A stretch of DNA of 64,000 nt from Bradyrhizobium jicamae. GTDB lineage: Bacteria > Pseudomonadota > Alphaproteobacteria > Rhizobiales > Xanthobacteraceae. Location: positions 122,208 through 186,207 of the forward strand of contig NZ_JAFCJX010000017.1 in the NCBI RefSeq assembly GCF_018130695.1, given 5' to 3'. The notes under the pieces are model-generated. The model worked only from the letters and a program-made list of their open reading frames with translations. It searched no databases and was not told the origin of the DNA. A program made the position numbers and the translations under genes. Numbering within the stretch: the first letter of the stretch is position 1; each line of letters opens with the position of its first letter. Positions 52,902 to 62,477 of the stretch are shown in pieces.

Positions 52902-54170
52902 TCACTGCCGGCCCTGCGCTGATACGGAATCATGCCGTGTGATGTATTCCACCAGACGAGCAGACTCGTCCTGGACCGCCAATACGGTGCCGGACTTGCG
53001 CGTGACAGCCAAATCCATGCCAGCGAAGTAGATCCCGGGTTGCTTTGTGATCCCGCCCTCGTGGAGCGGTTGTCGCCGCGCATCCAGCACGTCAGGCAGG
53101 CGGATCCAAGTAAAGTCACCCTGAAAGCCGGTACACCAGATGACCGTGGTGATACCTCGTTCCGCGAGATCAAGGGAACGGATTGTTGGTCTCGGCAGTC
53201 TCAAGGCGGCATTTTCCGCTGGGTCAGGTTCTGCTGGAGGGGCGTTGCTTCCAGTGCGCGCGATGTAGTCATCGATCTGTCGCTGCATTTTGGTGGACAT
53301 CTCATCGGCGAAGCGGATGTTGTCTTCTACATCATCGGCAATCGAAAGCCTGCCGTCACTCTCGATCCCATCTATCCGTCCGAGCAATACGACGCCCTGC
53401 GCGCTCAGTGACTGCAGGCTGATGGTGTGCTGCGCTCCAAATAGCGGCCGTGGCGCAATCCGGCCCGATGGCTGCACAAAATCCTTTCGCGGCACGTCGA
53501 ACATTCCACTCTGAACCAGCCAGATCATGATGTCCCGTCCGCGGTAGCGTCGCCGGGCTCGTCCGACCTGACTGGTTGCGAGAAAGACTTGTCTGCCCGC
53601 GCGCACCAGGTCTTCGGCGATCTGGCCACCCGACTGGCCGCTCCCCACCACCAATACCGCTCCAGGAGGGATCGCACTCGCATTGCGGTAATCAGACGTA
53701 TCGATCTGGGTGAGATTACGCGGTAAATCTACAGTCCAGGTTGGACGCACCGGACGGTTCAGATTGCCACTTGCGATCACGACGTTTCGCGCCTCCAGTG
53801 TGCCGCGTTCGGTGACAAGTCTATAAATGCCGGCGACTGGTCCCGGAGCAAGTTCAGTCACCTCACTGTCGCCTTCGACCGGCAGCCGGTTACGTTCAGC
53901 GAAATCGTCAAGTAGTGCGACAAACTCGTCGCGCGTCAGGGCGCCCTCCGGATCAGGACCATCATATCGGTCGCCCGGCATCACGGTCTGTATGTTGGGC
54001 AGGTTCATGCGGAAGGAATCCCAGCGCTGAGTACGCCATGTCTCGCCAATCCGACCCCGCTCCAAGACGCGATGACGCAAGCCGGCCCGGGATAGGTAGT
54101 AACTGACGCCCAGACCTGCCCAGCCGGCGCCGACCACTATTACATCGAGAGCATCGCTTCCACTCGCCAT
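52902..54170 (-). CDS. flavin-dependent monooxygenase-like oxidoreductase
   Basis: A 422-residue flavoprotein. The FAD-binding motif VVGAGWAGLGVSYYL is near the N-terminus, and the NADPH-binding motif VVGSGQSGGQIAEDL in the middle. The pattern resembles CzcO-like and other class B flavin monooxygenases. Other recognisable parts are the GETWRTQRWDSF substrate-loop segment and the GIYFAGMDL C-terminus. The ATG at 54170 is chosen for its AGGAGG site; the longer frame to 54203 is not needed. It lies upstream of an integrase remnant and shares its strand with a nearby SDR gene, 245 bases away. Confidence 0.85.
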   Translation of the reverse strand: MASGSDALDVIVVGAGWAGLGVSYYLSRAGLRHRVLERGRIGETWRTQRWDSFRMNLPNIQTVMPGDRYDGPDPEGALTRDEFVALLDDFAERNRLPVEGDSEVTELAPGPVAGIYRLVTERGTLEARNVVIASGNLNRPVRPTWTVDLPRNLTQIDTSDYRNASAIPPGAVLVVGSGQSGGQIAEDLVRAGRQVFLATSQVGRARRRYRGRDIMIWLVQSGMFDVPRKDFVQPSGRIAPRPLFGAQHTISLQSLSAQGVVLLGRIDGIESDGRLSIADDVEDNIRFADEMSTKMQRQIDDYIARTGSNAPPAEPDPAENAALRLPRPTIRSLDLAERGITTVIWCTGFQGDFTWIRLPDVLDARRQPLHEGGITKQPGIYFAGMDLAVTRKSGTVLAVQDESARLVEYITRHDSVSAQGRQ

Positions 54171-54415
54171 CCGGGCTTCCTCCTGAACGACTTGGCCAGA
54201 CAAGGTCTCCAGAAGAATACGAGAAATCTATCGGGACAACATCCAACCCGGAAAATTAGCTAAGCTGGTGCCAATGCCTCAGCCAAAACCAGCCTGAGAG
54301 GCGATCGGTTCGCACTGTATTTTGAGCCTCGGCCGTGAGACGGACTTCAGTTCAGGACGCCCCGCGGTCTACTTCCAAAGGGGAGCCTACTGGGACGTGG
54401 GATTTTGACCCGCCG

Positions 54416-55180
54416 TCAGATCAGAAAACCACCATCTACGGGCAGAATGTGGCCCGTGACAAACGAGGCAGCAGGAGAACACAGCCAAACCACAGCGTTG
54501 ACAACTTCGTCGGGTTCGCCGACGCGCCCCAACGGGTGCATCGCCGTCACGCGCGCTGTGATAGCTTCGTCGTGAAAGAAGCCCCGCTCCGCCATCGGAG
54601 TGCGAATAACTGCCGGCGCCACCGCGTTTATCCGCACGCCTTTGCCGGCATATTCTAGCGCAGCAGCTTTGGTCATGCCGACGACCCCGTGCTTACTGGC
54701 ATGATATGCGATACCAATGCGCCCGCCTTTGAGTCCAGCCACCGAGGACATATTCACGATGGCGCCCTTGCGCCGCACAATCTCAGGAAGCTCGGACTTC
54801 ATGCTCAGGAACACGCCCTTGAGATTGATGTCGATCACCTGATCCCAGGTTGCCTCGCTATATTGCTCGACGGGCACAAAAGCGGTCCCCTCGATGCCGG
54901 CGTTGTTGAAGGCGAAGTCGAGCCCCCCAAAACGTTCCACGGTGCGCGCCATAAGCGCTTGCACCTCTTCAGCTTGCGAAACATCGGTCCGTACGAAAAT
55001 GGACTCGCCGCCGGTAGCTTGGATCAGCCGCACCGTCTCCTGACCTTCGTCGGTACGCCGGCTGGCGACGACCACCTTGGCGCCCCGCGCGGCAAAGGCC
55101 AGTGATGCTGCCCTTCCTATACCCGAACTGCCACCAGTAACCAGCGCAACTTGCCCTTGGAATATTGGATGATCTGCCAC
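54416..55180 (-). CDS. short-chain dehydrogenase/reductase
   Basis: A 254-residue SDR enzyme: cofactor motif TGGSSGIG, NNAG in the fourth strand, catalytic Ser in VNMSSVAG, and YHASK (Tyr and Lys). The ending PVDGGFLI is typical. It is probably NAD(P)-dependent and cytoplasmic; the substrate is unknown. It shares its strand with the flavin monooxygenase gene, 245 bases away, so the two may or may not be co-transcribed. Confidence 0.92.
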   Translation of the reverse strand: MADHPIFQGQVALVTGGSSGIGRAASLAFAARGAKVVVASRRTDEGQETVRLIQATGGESIFVRTDVSQAEEVQALMARTVERFGGLDFAFNNAGIEGTAFVPVEQYSEATWDQVIDINLKGVFLSMKSELPEIVRRKGAIVNMSSVAGLKGGRIGIAYHASKHGVVGMTKAAALEYAGKGVRINAVAPAVIRTPMAERGFFHDEAITARVTAMHPLGRVGEPDEVVNAVVWLCSPAASFVTGHILPVDGGFLI

Positions 55181-55571
55181 AATGATTCCTTTGCGGTTGG
55201 AAACCGCCCGACGGCGGGCTTATCAAGGTCCTGGCTCGGTAGGTTGGATCTTAGAAATGTCATGCGAGTTTGCCACCCACGCAATTGACCTATGTCAAAC
55301 GGTTCCACCCCTCGCGTGCCAGATCGACGCTCGTGACCCATTCCGGGAGTTGGGCCTAGCTGTCGTGCCCCAATTCTGGTCGCTCGCCTGATCATACCGC
55401 CGGCTTACATTTCCTCACCGTCGGTCTTTCACCCAAACGGACATCGCGTCGTGGTAGCCAAGCCTGACGATTTGGTTGGTCACGGAAACACTCGCATCTT
55501 CAGCGAGGCGCGACGTGGGGCTGATCCGATATGGCTTGCTGGACTAACGGGCCGGTTCCGACGTTGGCTTA
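55181..55571. other. non-coding spacer
   Basis: About 390 bases before the next minus-strand gene. No hairpin, palindrome or convincing open frame is seen. It probably holds the promoter of the SDR gene. Confidence 0.35.
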
Positions 55572-56978
55572 CTAATGTCGCAAACTTTCGGGAGCTAGTT
55601 CGGCGATAAGCCGCGACAAGTTTGCTTCAGCTTTTGGACGAGCTTCGCGCAGGCGCTTGCGAATCCGGTCTGCATCTGGGTCATGCGCGGCTGCATCTGC
55701 CTGTCCAATACCCGCGCCCGTCAGCCGGTGCTCCGCCACCCATCGATGCAAAGTCTTGTCCACCGACCATCGGCGCCCGGCTTGCAACTCCTCAAGTGCA
55801 CGTCGAACTAAGTCTTCCGGTACGTTCGGCGATTGCATCGGCTTGCAAAGTTCATTCTTTATCGTCTCATCGTCGTAGGCGGCTTCAATATGACCGATGA
55901 CCGCTGCGCTCAAGCAGAAAGCGCCGGAGCGCAACATTTGAATCGTGATCCGGTCACCGTCGAACACACGTACAGAAGGTCGAGTGTCAAATGCCTTTGC
56001 AGTGCAATCCACATAGAGGCTGTCTGAGCAGCCTTCGATTGTCCCATGTTCGAGGATGACTGTCTGATGTTCGATCCTCAGCACGCGCCCCTTGCGCACA
56101 ACGTCTTTGATGGAGCGCAGGGCTTCTACCTCAAGGCACGAAAGAGTCGCACCACGATACATGGTCGGTGTCACCGTTGTATCGATGCGCAAGATCTCGC
56201 CGGTTCGTTCCAGCCGCTCAAACAAATCGGCTATGCATGTCGCTTCTGCTGCCGCTTCAAGTTGATTTGCTAGGCCGCCTGCCGTCTGCTTAAAAAACGC
56301 TTCGCCCGGCTGGACCCTGTCTCGGTTCCTGAGCCACGAATCGCGTGGCACGATCCAGCGTATGCTTTCCGGCGCCGCGCCCATCTGGAGCAACCATACA
56401 CCGACATCCATTGCCGTCTTGCCGCCGCCCAGGATGACATAGCTTTTGAAGTCCGGCGCAAACGTCGGAAGCACATTCGGGGTAACGAGCCTTACGCCGT
56501 CACAAAGCTCGAAGGAGGGAACGTGGGTCGATGGGACTTGGGTGTTTAGGAAGGTAGCGTCAACGAGCTTTTTGCGAAACGTTACCTGCTGAATATCGCC
56601 GGAGAGTCGGGAGACAAACCGGTTATCTCCTTGATAGTCATACAACGGAAAATATTGAACGCGGCCCGAAGGCAGAAACCGTTCGTTCATTAGACGGTCG
56701 TAATAGCTGATGATCTGAGCGCCGGAGGCGAGTTCATAATAACCCCTGTTGAAACCTGCCACATCTAATCGACTGCTGCCGAGTGCACAGGAACCAACCC
56801 CGTAGTAAGCTGACGGTTGATGAAGACGGACGAAAGGATACGCGTCGTTCCAGTGGCCCCCGGGCATGTGATGACGGTCCACAATTACCATGTTCGCGTC
56901 AGTTTCCGTCAGCAGTTGGTCGGCGAAACTCATCCCTAACGCGCCGCTACCGATGATGAGGTAGTCCGTTGAAAGCAT
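55572..56978 (-). CDS. FAD/NAD(P)-binding oxidoreductase, family not named
   Basis: A 468-residue flavoprotein. The dinucleotide motif LIIGSGALGMSFADQL is at the N-terminus. It is followed by HHMPGGHWNDAYPFVRLHQPSAYYGV, a segment shared by a group of flavin monooxygenase-like proteins. A second nucleotide-binding loop (YVILGGGKTAMDVGVWLL) lies in the middle. The C-terminus is unusual. No operon partner is obvious; the methyltransferase gene is upstream on the same strand, after 144 bases. The substrate is unknown. Confidence 0.8.
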   Translation of the reverse strand: MLSTDYLIIGSGALGMSFADQLLTETDANMVIVDRHHMPGGHWNDAYPFVRLHQPSAYYGVGSCALGSSRLDVAGFNRGYYELASGAQIISYYDRLMNERFLPSGRVQYFPLYDYQGDNRFVSRLSGDIQQVTFRKKLVDATFLNTQVPSTHVPSFELCDGVRLVTPNVLPTFAPDFKSYVILGGGKTAMDVGVWLLQMGAAPESIRWIVPRDSWLRNRDRVQPGEAFFKQTAGGLANQLEAAAEATCIADLFERLERTGEILRIDTTVTPTMYRGATLSCLEVEALRSIKDVVRKGRVLRIEHQTVILEHGTIEGCSDSLYVDCTAKAFDTRPSVRVFDGDRITIQMLRSGAFCLSAAVIGHIEAAYDDETIKNELCKPMQSPNVPEDLVRRALEELQAGRRWSVDKTLHRWVAEHRLTGAGIGQADAAAHDPDADRIRKRLREARPKAEANLSRLIAELAPESLRH

Positions 56979-57122
56979 TTGTGCACCTGATATTTGCCAC
57001 AGCCCGTGTTGGCCGTTAGTGCAGGATGTCCAATGCCCACAACCCCAGACATCTCAGCACAGCACCGGCATACATTTGCCCCAGCCCGCAAGCCCGCCGT
57101 AAAATGTTCATCTGGGGCGCTG

Positions 57123-57953
57123 CTATACTCTCTTTCTCGCGCTGGCGAGGTGCGCTTTGATCGGAAACTTCAGCTCGTTGCCGGCAACATGAGATATCAG
57201 CGCGTCACCGACCTCGTTGACCAGGGCTGTACGAGTTTCATCCGGGGCTTTGGCTACATGGCCTGCCAGCGGCGAGCCGCGCACATAGTCCTGCACGAAC
57301 CGCGAAACTGACGGAAAGCAAACGCTGCCTGCAACCGACTCAATCGTTATGTCGCGGAAACCTTGTTCAGCCACCATCGCACGCAGCTGTTCGGCATTGG
57401 CGAGCTCAAAGGGAGCGCGCATGATGCCAACCGCGTCGGTGCTGACGTGCCGCGCAAGCGCCGCGGCTAAAGCGCTGAACCCGGGACTGTATTGAATGTC
57501 CTGCCACACCATAAGTCCCAGGCGGCCGCCGGCCACCAGCACGCGATGCATCTCGCGCAGCGCAGCCGACCGATCAGGAAAGAATTGAAGTCCCAACTGG
57601 CAGTACACAACATCGAAGGCCCCATCAGGGAGAGGCATATCCGTAGCGCTGGCCTCTCGCCATGTGATCGGTGCACTTGTGGACGGGTCGGAAGCCGTGA
57701 GCGACGCAGCGACCGCCAGCATACCGGGGTTCAGGTCGAGACCGGTCACGTTTCCGGTAGGGCCAACTTGCCGCGCAGCGAGCCGCGCCACCACACCGGT
57801 ACCGCACGCGATATCCAACACGTGCTCACCTGGTCGCGGGTCAGCGAGCGCAACGACGAGCGGTGCCCACGGTGCGAAGACGGCCGGGACCAGAGCTTGC
57901 TGGTATGTTTCGGCGGCATTTCCAGCTACCTGCCATTGCCCTTCGTCACCCAT
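57123..57953 (-). CDS. SAM-dependent methyltransferase
   Basis: A 276-residue class I methyltransferase: SAM-binding motif VLDIACGTGVVA, then GLDLNPGML (motif II), WREASATDMPLPDGAFDVVYCQLGLQFF (motif III-IV) and GGRLGLMVW. The layout fits UbiE/COQ5-type enzymes, which act on quinones or small molecules, but the substrate is not defined. The ATG at 57953 with AAGGATCGG upstream is preferred; a longer frame to 58139 adds a basic, low-complexity stretch that looks like leader. Confidence 0.82.
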   Translation of the reverse strand: MGDEGQWQVAGNAAETYQQALVPAVFAPWAPLVVALADPRPGEHVLDIACGTGVVARLAARQVGPTGNVTGLDLNPGMLAVAASLTASDPSTSAPITWREASATDMPLPDGAFDVVYCQLGLQFFPDRSAALREMHRVLVAGGRLGLMVWQDIQYSPGFSALAAALARHVSTDAVGIMRAPFELANAEQLRAMVAEQGFRDITIESVAGSVCFPSVSRFVQDYVRGSPLAGHVAKAPDETRTALVNEVGDALISHVAGNELKFPIKAHLASARKRV

Positions 57954-58436
57954 CGCCCGATCCTTGATAGCCGCCACGCTGGCGCCTGCCGTCCTCCACA
58001 TTCGTTTTCCCGTGAGGCTATCACTCTGGGAGGGGCAACGGACGCGGCCCTTTGGCGCACGTTGGTATCGCAATGGTGCTCGATCTTGCGCTCGCGCTTC
58101 ATGCTTCGGGTTCGAACGACGCAACTTGCGGCGGCGCACGAGTCCGCTGGACGTTGCTCCGGGCTTTGAACGATGTCAGCTTTTGGCCCCAAGCTGAACA
58201 AAGGCACCGGCCGCCGCCATGTCGGCTATCTGCGCGAGACCGGACGATGTACGATGATCACGGTGTCGACCGCTCCTGACCCATTGCAGAAATGGCCTGA
58301 CTTGGCCATCGGCCGCTGCGGTGGATTTTTCCCCCTCCCTGACGGCTCGCCAATTTGATATAAAATACCGGCCCGCGGTGAGTGGGTAACATCGCGCTTC
58401 GTCCGTGGAGTTTGGCTTCACTCGGAGGAAAGCATC
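57954..58436. other. divergent intergenic region with a dispersed-repeat copy
   Basis: About 480 bases between divergent genes. The stretch 58172-58300 (ATGTCAGCTTTTGGCCCCAAG...CGATGTACGATGATC...CGACCGCTCCTGACCCA) is a copy of the repeat also seen near 48400. Its open frames give MSAFGPKL-type peptides typical of this repeat and are not genes. The last 60 bases hold the soxC leader with GGAGG. Confidence 0.5.
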
Positions 58437-59723
58437 ATGGGACATCGCAAATCGAAGGGCGCGACGATTGACGCCGACGTGGTTGCCGGAAACGGATTGC
58501 TTGACCGACGCGTTTTCCTTGGCGGCGCCGCCATGGCGGCAGCAACCGGAGGCATTACGTTCCCGGACACGGCAGCGGGCGGTCCGTTGCCGGTTGAATC
58601 TTGGATGAAGACGCCGGGCGCGCCATTCGTCCCCTATGGGCAACCGTCTGAATACGAAAATAAGGTCGTGCGAACCTTCACGACGGTCCCGGGCACCACC
58701 GGCACCGGCGCGTCGCGAACACCTCATCATCTTCTCAATGGGATGATCACGCCGAACGGCCTGCATTTCGAACGCCACCACAGCGGAATTCCCGACATCA
58801 ACCCCGACGCCCACAGATTGGTCATCCACGGCCTGGTCAAGCGCTCACTCGTCTTCACGCTCGATGAGCTCACGCGTTATCCAATGGAGTCACGGATCGC
58901 CTTCATCGAATGCGGCGGCAACGGCCAACTGCTTTATCAGAAGGAGCCCGCGCAAGTCGGAGTTCAGCAGATGCAGGGTCAAGTCTCTTGCGCCGAGTGG
59001 ACGGGTGTCAAGCTGGCGGCCCTGCTGCAGGAAGCTGGCGTCGACCCGAAAGCGAAGTGGATTCTGGCGGAAGGTGCCGACGCCGCCGGCATGAGCCGCA
59101 GTCTGCCGCTCGCAGAGATCATGCAGGATGCATTGATTGCGTTGTACCAGAACGGCGAGCGCGTGCGGCCGGCGAATGGCTATCCCATGCGGCTGCTGCT
59201 CCCGGGATTCGAAGGCAACATGAACGTGAAATGGCTTCGACGCATCAAGCTGACCGAAGGCCCAACAATGACCAAGGACGAGACGTCGAAATACACGATC
59301 ACGATGCCTGACGGCAAATCGCTCCAATTCGTTTTTCCGCAGGAAGGCAAGTCGGTGATCACGCGTCCGTCGCCGGGACTCACGATGAAGGAACCGGGCG
59401 TCTACGAGATTACAGGGCTCGCCTGGTCGGGCTACGGCAAGATCGCCAAGGTCGAAATCTCGGTCGATGGCGGCAAGAGTTGGGCTCCCGCAGCTCTGCA
59501 GGAGCCGGTGCTGTCGAAGGCGTTGACGCGTTTCCGCATGGCGTGGCGCTGGAACGGCGGCCCCGCTGTCCTGCAAAGCCGCGCGACCGACGACATAGGC
59601 TACGTCCAGCCGACGCGCGAGAAAATGATCGCTGATCGTGGAAGCAGGACGATCTACCACTCCAATGCGGTCACGACGTGGGGCGTGTCCGAGAAGGGAG
59701 AGGTGAAGCATGTCTACGCATAA
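58437..59723 (+). CDS. soxC: SoxC-like sulfite dehydrogenase, molybdenum subunit
   Basis: A 428-residue periplasmic molybdoenzyme of the sulfite oxidase family. The N-terminus has a Tat signal (DRRVFLGGAAMAAATG). The molybdenum-binding part contains FIECGGNG and a cysteine within GQVSCAEWTGVKL, the likely Mo ligand; LLLPGFEGNMNVKWLRRI is typical of SoxC. The C-terminal dimer domain ends with AWRWNGGPAVLQSRATDDIG. The ATG follows CTCGGAGGAAAG. The end overlaps the cytochrome gene by 14 bases. The soxXYZAB genes are not in the window, so it may act alone as a sulfite dehydrogenase or serve a Sox cluster elsewhere. Confidence 0.9.
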   Translation: MGHRKSKGATIDADVVAGNGLLDRRVFLGGAAMAAATGGITFPDTAAGGPLPVESWMKTPGAPFVPYGQPSEYENKVVRTFTTVPGTTGTGASRTPHHLLNGMITPNGLHFERHHSGIPDINPDAHRLVIHGLVKRSLVFTLDELTRYPMESRIAFIECGGNGQLLYQKEPAQVGVQQMQGQVSCAEWTGVKLAALLQEAGVDPKAKWILAEGADAAGMSRSLPLAEIMQDALIALYQNGERVRPANGYPMRLLLPGFEGNMNVKWLRRIKLTEGPTMTKDETSKYTITMPDGKSLQFVFPQEGKSVITRPSPGLTMKEPGVYEITGLAWSGYGKIAKVEISVDGGKSWAPAALQEPVLSKALTRFRMAWRWNGGPAVLQSRATDDIGYVQPTREKMIADRGSRTIYHSNAVTTWGVSEKGEVKHVYA

Positions 59724-60246
59724 CTCTGCCCTGGCTGCCGCTTGCGCACTTGGCTTATTTTCATCTGCGGCGCTGGCCGACACCCCGAACCTCGGGAAGG
59801 TCATAACTCCCGAGGAAGTCGCCCCGTGGGACATCAGCATAAGTCCTGACGGCACCGGTCTGCCGCCCGGCAGTGGGACACCAAAGCAGGGTGAGGCCGT
59901 GTACGCGTCGAAGTGCATCGCCTGTCACGGAGAAAAGGGAGCGGGCAAACCGAACGATGCACTGGTGGGCGGGATCGGGTCGCTTGGCGGAGACAAACCT
60001 GCCATGAAGACGGTCGGAAGCTTCTGGCCCTATGCCACAACAATTTTCGATTACGTTCGGCGGGCAATGCCTTACAACGAATCGAAAACGCTGACCAATG
60101 ACGAACTCTACGCAGTGGCCGCCTATATCCTGCAGCTCAACGGCCTCATCGGAGAGAACGAGACGATGAATGCCCAGACGCTGCCGAAGGTTCGTATGCC
60201 GAACCGGGATGGCTTTGTGACATTCGTCCCGGCAAAGCCGAAGTAG
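59710..60246 (+). CDS. soxD: SoxD-like c-type cytochrome
   Basis: A 178-residue exported cytochrome with one heme site, CIACH (about residues 69-73), and a likely axial methionine in RRAMPYNES. The signal peptide (LAAACALGLFSSAALA) precedes it. It is shorter than the diheme SoxD of Paracoccus and lacks its second heme domain, so it is closer to the small cytochrome subunits of sulfite dehydrogenases (SorB-like). It overlaps the molybdenum subunit gene and would take electrons from it to the respiratory chain. Confidence 0.85.
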   Translation: MSTHNSALAAACALGLFSSAALADTPNLGKVITPEEVAPWDISISPDGTGLPPGSGTPKQGEAVYASKCIACHGEKGAGKPNDALVGGIGSLGGDKPAMKTVGSFWPYATTIFDYVRRAMPYNESKTLTNDELYAVAAYILQLNGLIGENETMNAQTLPKVRMPNRDGFVTFVPAKPK

Positions 60247-60436
60247 GTAATCGCAGTGGTTCCTTCAAGCACCTGCGGCGGTCCGCCATGAGGACGTATG
60301 CCGCCTTCGATGTCGTGGGGTTCTGCGCGCAGATCTCGCTGCCGCAGCCGAGGTGATCCGTACGCATACGACGAAGGCCGCCTGATTGACGCATGCGCGC
60401 GGGCGTGGCGAGTTGTATGATAGCGTTGGGTGAAGG

Positions 60437-62053
60437 TCAGGCGGCTTGCTGATCGTCGGGCTTGCTGGCTTGGCGCAGAAGCTTCCATTCCCAGGGCAGC
60501 AGTTCGTGCAGACGCGACGCGGGAAGATCGGCGATACGGGTGAGGACGTCGGCAAGCCAGGCGTTGGGATCGACGTCGTTGAGGCGACAGGTCGTGATCA
60601 TCGTCAGCATGATGGCGGCACGGTCGGCACCACGCGGGCTGCCGGCGAAGGTCCAGTTGCGCCTTCCCAAGGCGATGCCTCTCAATGCGCGCTCAGCACA
60701 ATTGTTGGTTAGGCAGATCCGGCCATCGTCGAGGAAGCGGGCGAAGTCGTCCCAGCGCCTGAGCATGTAGTTCATGGGCTTCAGAACCTCGGAGGAACGC
60801 GATAGGGTTTCTCGCTCGCGGAGCAGCCAGGCGTGCATGTCGTCGAGAAGCGGCTTGCTTCTCTCCTGGCGCACGGCACGCCGCCCGTCGGCACTGCTGC
60901 CGTTGATGGCGCGCTCGATCTCGAACAACACATCCAGACGCCTGACCGCCTCCAGCGCGATCGGGGAGACCGGTTTGCCTTTCTGTCCGTCCCGGGCGGT
61001 TTTCTCGATGTCGGCCAGTTCGAAGAAGCCCCGCCGCGCGTGGGCGAAGCAGAATGCCGGCGTGATCGGCAGCACCTTCCTCTGCGGGTCGAACAGAGGC
61101 TCGAAGCCGTTGTAGCAATCCGCCTGCAGGATGCCGGTGAAGGCAGCCAGATGCTTCTGGGGATGCTCGCCCCGTCGGTCACTCGAGGCGTAATAGACTG
61201 CCGCCGGCGGCGCAGGCCCACCGTAGGGCCGATCGTCGCGCACATAGGTCCAGATCCGGCCGGTCGTGCACTTGCTCTTGGCCAGGATGCGGATGGTGGT
61301 GTCATCGCCATGAAGGCGCTCGGCCGACAGCACATGGCGCTCGATCAGCTGGAAGAGCGGCATGATGGCGAAGGTCCCGTGGCCGACCTGGTCGGCCAGC
61401 GTCGACAGCGGCAGGTCGATCCTCTCGGCCTTAAAGCGCACACTCTGGCGGTTGAGCGGGATATGCATGCCGAACTTGTCGAACAAGATCGTCGCCAGCA
61501 ATTGCGGACCGATGAAGCCGCGCGGCGTGGCATGGAACGGTGCCGGCGGCTGGCTGATCTTCTCGCAATCGCGGCAGGTGAACTTTTCCCGCACCGTCTC
61601 GATCAGCTTGAACCGCCGCGGGATCTCCTCCAGCGTCTCGGTCACATCCTCGCCCAGCTTCGCCAGGCGCGATCCGCCGCAGCAGGCACAGCTCGTCGGT
61701 GCCTCGATGACGACGCGCTCGCGTTCGATGTCGTCCGGCCAGGGCTTGCGTACCGGCCGCCTGCGTGTGAAGGCCTGAACTTTCTGTACCTTTGTCGCCG
61801 CGGCACGCGCGGCGAGCTCATCCTCACTCGCCGTGGTGATGAGCTCTTCGAGCTCCAATTCCAATTGCTCGATCAGCCGCGCCGTGCGCTCGGAGCGCTG
61901 CCCGTACAGTTCGCGTTTGAGCTTCTCGATCCGTAGCTCGAGATGTGCGATCAGCGCTTCGTTGTCCGACAGCTCCGCACGCGCGTTGGCGGCATCCGCG
62001 ACGGCGAGATCGCGCTCAACCTGCAACGCTTCACGCTCGGCCAGCAGCGCCAT
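60437..62053 (-). CDS. tnpC: IS66-family transposase TnpC
   Basis: A 538-residue transposase of IS66. It has a coiled N-terminus (LAEREALQVERDLAVADAANARAELSDNEALIAHLELRIEKLKRELYG), a zinc-binding segment (CACCGGSRLAKLGEDVTE, then CRDCEK), and the catalytic part (RLHGDDTTIRIL, LQADCYNGFE, and CAERALRGIALGRRNW). It looks complete. The ATG at 62053 is taken; the frame continues a little upstream without another ATG before a stop. Confidence 0.92.
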   Translation of the reverse strand: MALLAEREALQVERDLAVADAANARAELSDNEALIAHLELRIEKLKRELYGQRSERTARLIEQLELELEELITTASEDELAARAAATKVQKVQAFTRRRPVRKPWPDDIERERVVIEAPTSCACCGGSRLAKLGEDVTETLEEIPRRFKLIETVREKFTCRDCEKISQPPAPFHATPRGFIGPQLLATILFDKFGMHIPLNRQSVRFKAERIDLPLSTLADQVGHGTFAIMPLFQLIERHVLSAERLHGDDTTIRILAKSKCTTGRIWTYVRDDRPYGGPAPPAAVYYASSDRRGEHPQKHLAAFTGILQADCYNGFEPLFDPQRKVLPITPAFCFAHARRGFFELADIEKTARDGQKGKPVSPIALEAVRRLDVLFEIERAINGSSADGRRAVRQERSKPLLDDMHAWLLRERETLSRSSEVLKPMNYMLRRWDDFARFLDDGRICLTNNCAERALRGIALGRRNWTFAGSPRGADRAAIMLTMITTCRLNDVDPNAWLADVLTRIADLPASRLHELLPWEWKLLRQASKPDDQQAA

Positions 62054-62129
62054 GTAGGCGCTCGCGAGGTCCGAAGGAAGATCGTCCGGCTTCGAATCAG
62101 ATCAAGCGGCAAGTTCAAACCCAAAACGA

Positions 62130-62477
62130 TTATCCGACCCGCGTCGGACGCTGCGTTTCTTGCGGGGTGCGCCAATCGATCCCGGACAATAGATAGCTCA
62201 ACTGCGCCGGCGAGATCGTCACCGTTTCACCGCCAACCGATGGCCAGATAAACCTTCCTCGCTCGAGTCTTTTGGTAAAAAGGCATGCTCCCTGGCCATC
62301 GTGCCAGATCACCTTCACAAGATCGCTGCGGCGGCCGCGGAAGACAAACAAATGACCGCTGAGCGGGTCTTTGTGTAGCACCTCCTGCACTTGGAGCGCC
62401 AACGATGGAAAGCCTCGGCGCATGTCCGTGTAGCCTGTCGCGAGCCACACTCGCGTGCCCGTCGGAACCGGAATCAT
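62130..62477 (-). CDS. tnpB: IS66-family accessory protein TnpB
   Basis: A 115-residue protein typical of IS66 Orf2: TDMRRGFPSLALQVQEVL, LFVFRGRRSDLVKVIWHDGQGACLFTKRLERGRFIWP and ISPAQLSYLLSGIDW. It is needed with TnpA and TnpC for IS66 transposition. Its start overlaps the end of tnpA by 4 bases. Confidence 0.92.
   Translation of the reverse strand: MIPVPTGTRVWLATGYTDMRRGFPSLALQVQEVLHKDPLSGHLFVFRGRRSDLVKVIWHDGQGACLFTKRLERGRFIWPSVGGETVTISPAQLSYLLSGIDWRTPQETQRPTRVG

Noticed and set aside
58173..58358. Possible small gene MSAFGPKLNKG...
   Set aside because: It is a translation of the dispersed intergenic repeat.
58890..59918. Minus-strand frame of 342 residues over soxCD
   Set aside because: Antisense to soxC and soxD, which have clear cofactor motifs.
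60247..60263. GTAATCGCAGTGGTTCC as a possible IS66 left terminal repeat
   Set aside because: No matching inverted copy was found at the other end, which is truncated.
60833..61936. Plus-strand frame of 367 residues over the IS66 transposase
   Set aside because: Antisense shadow of tnpC.
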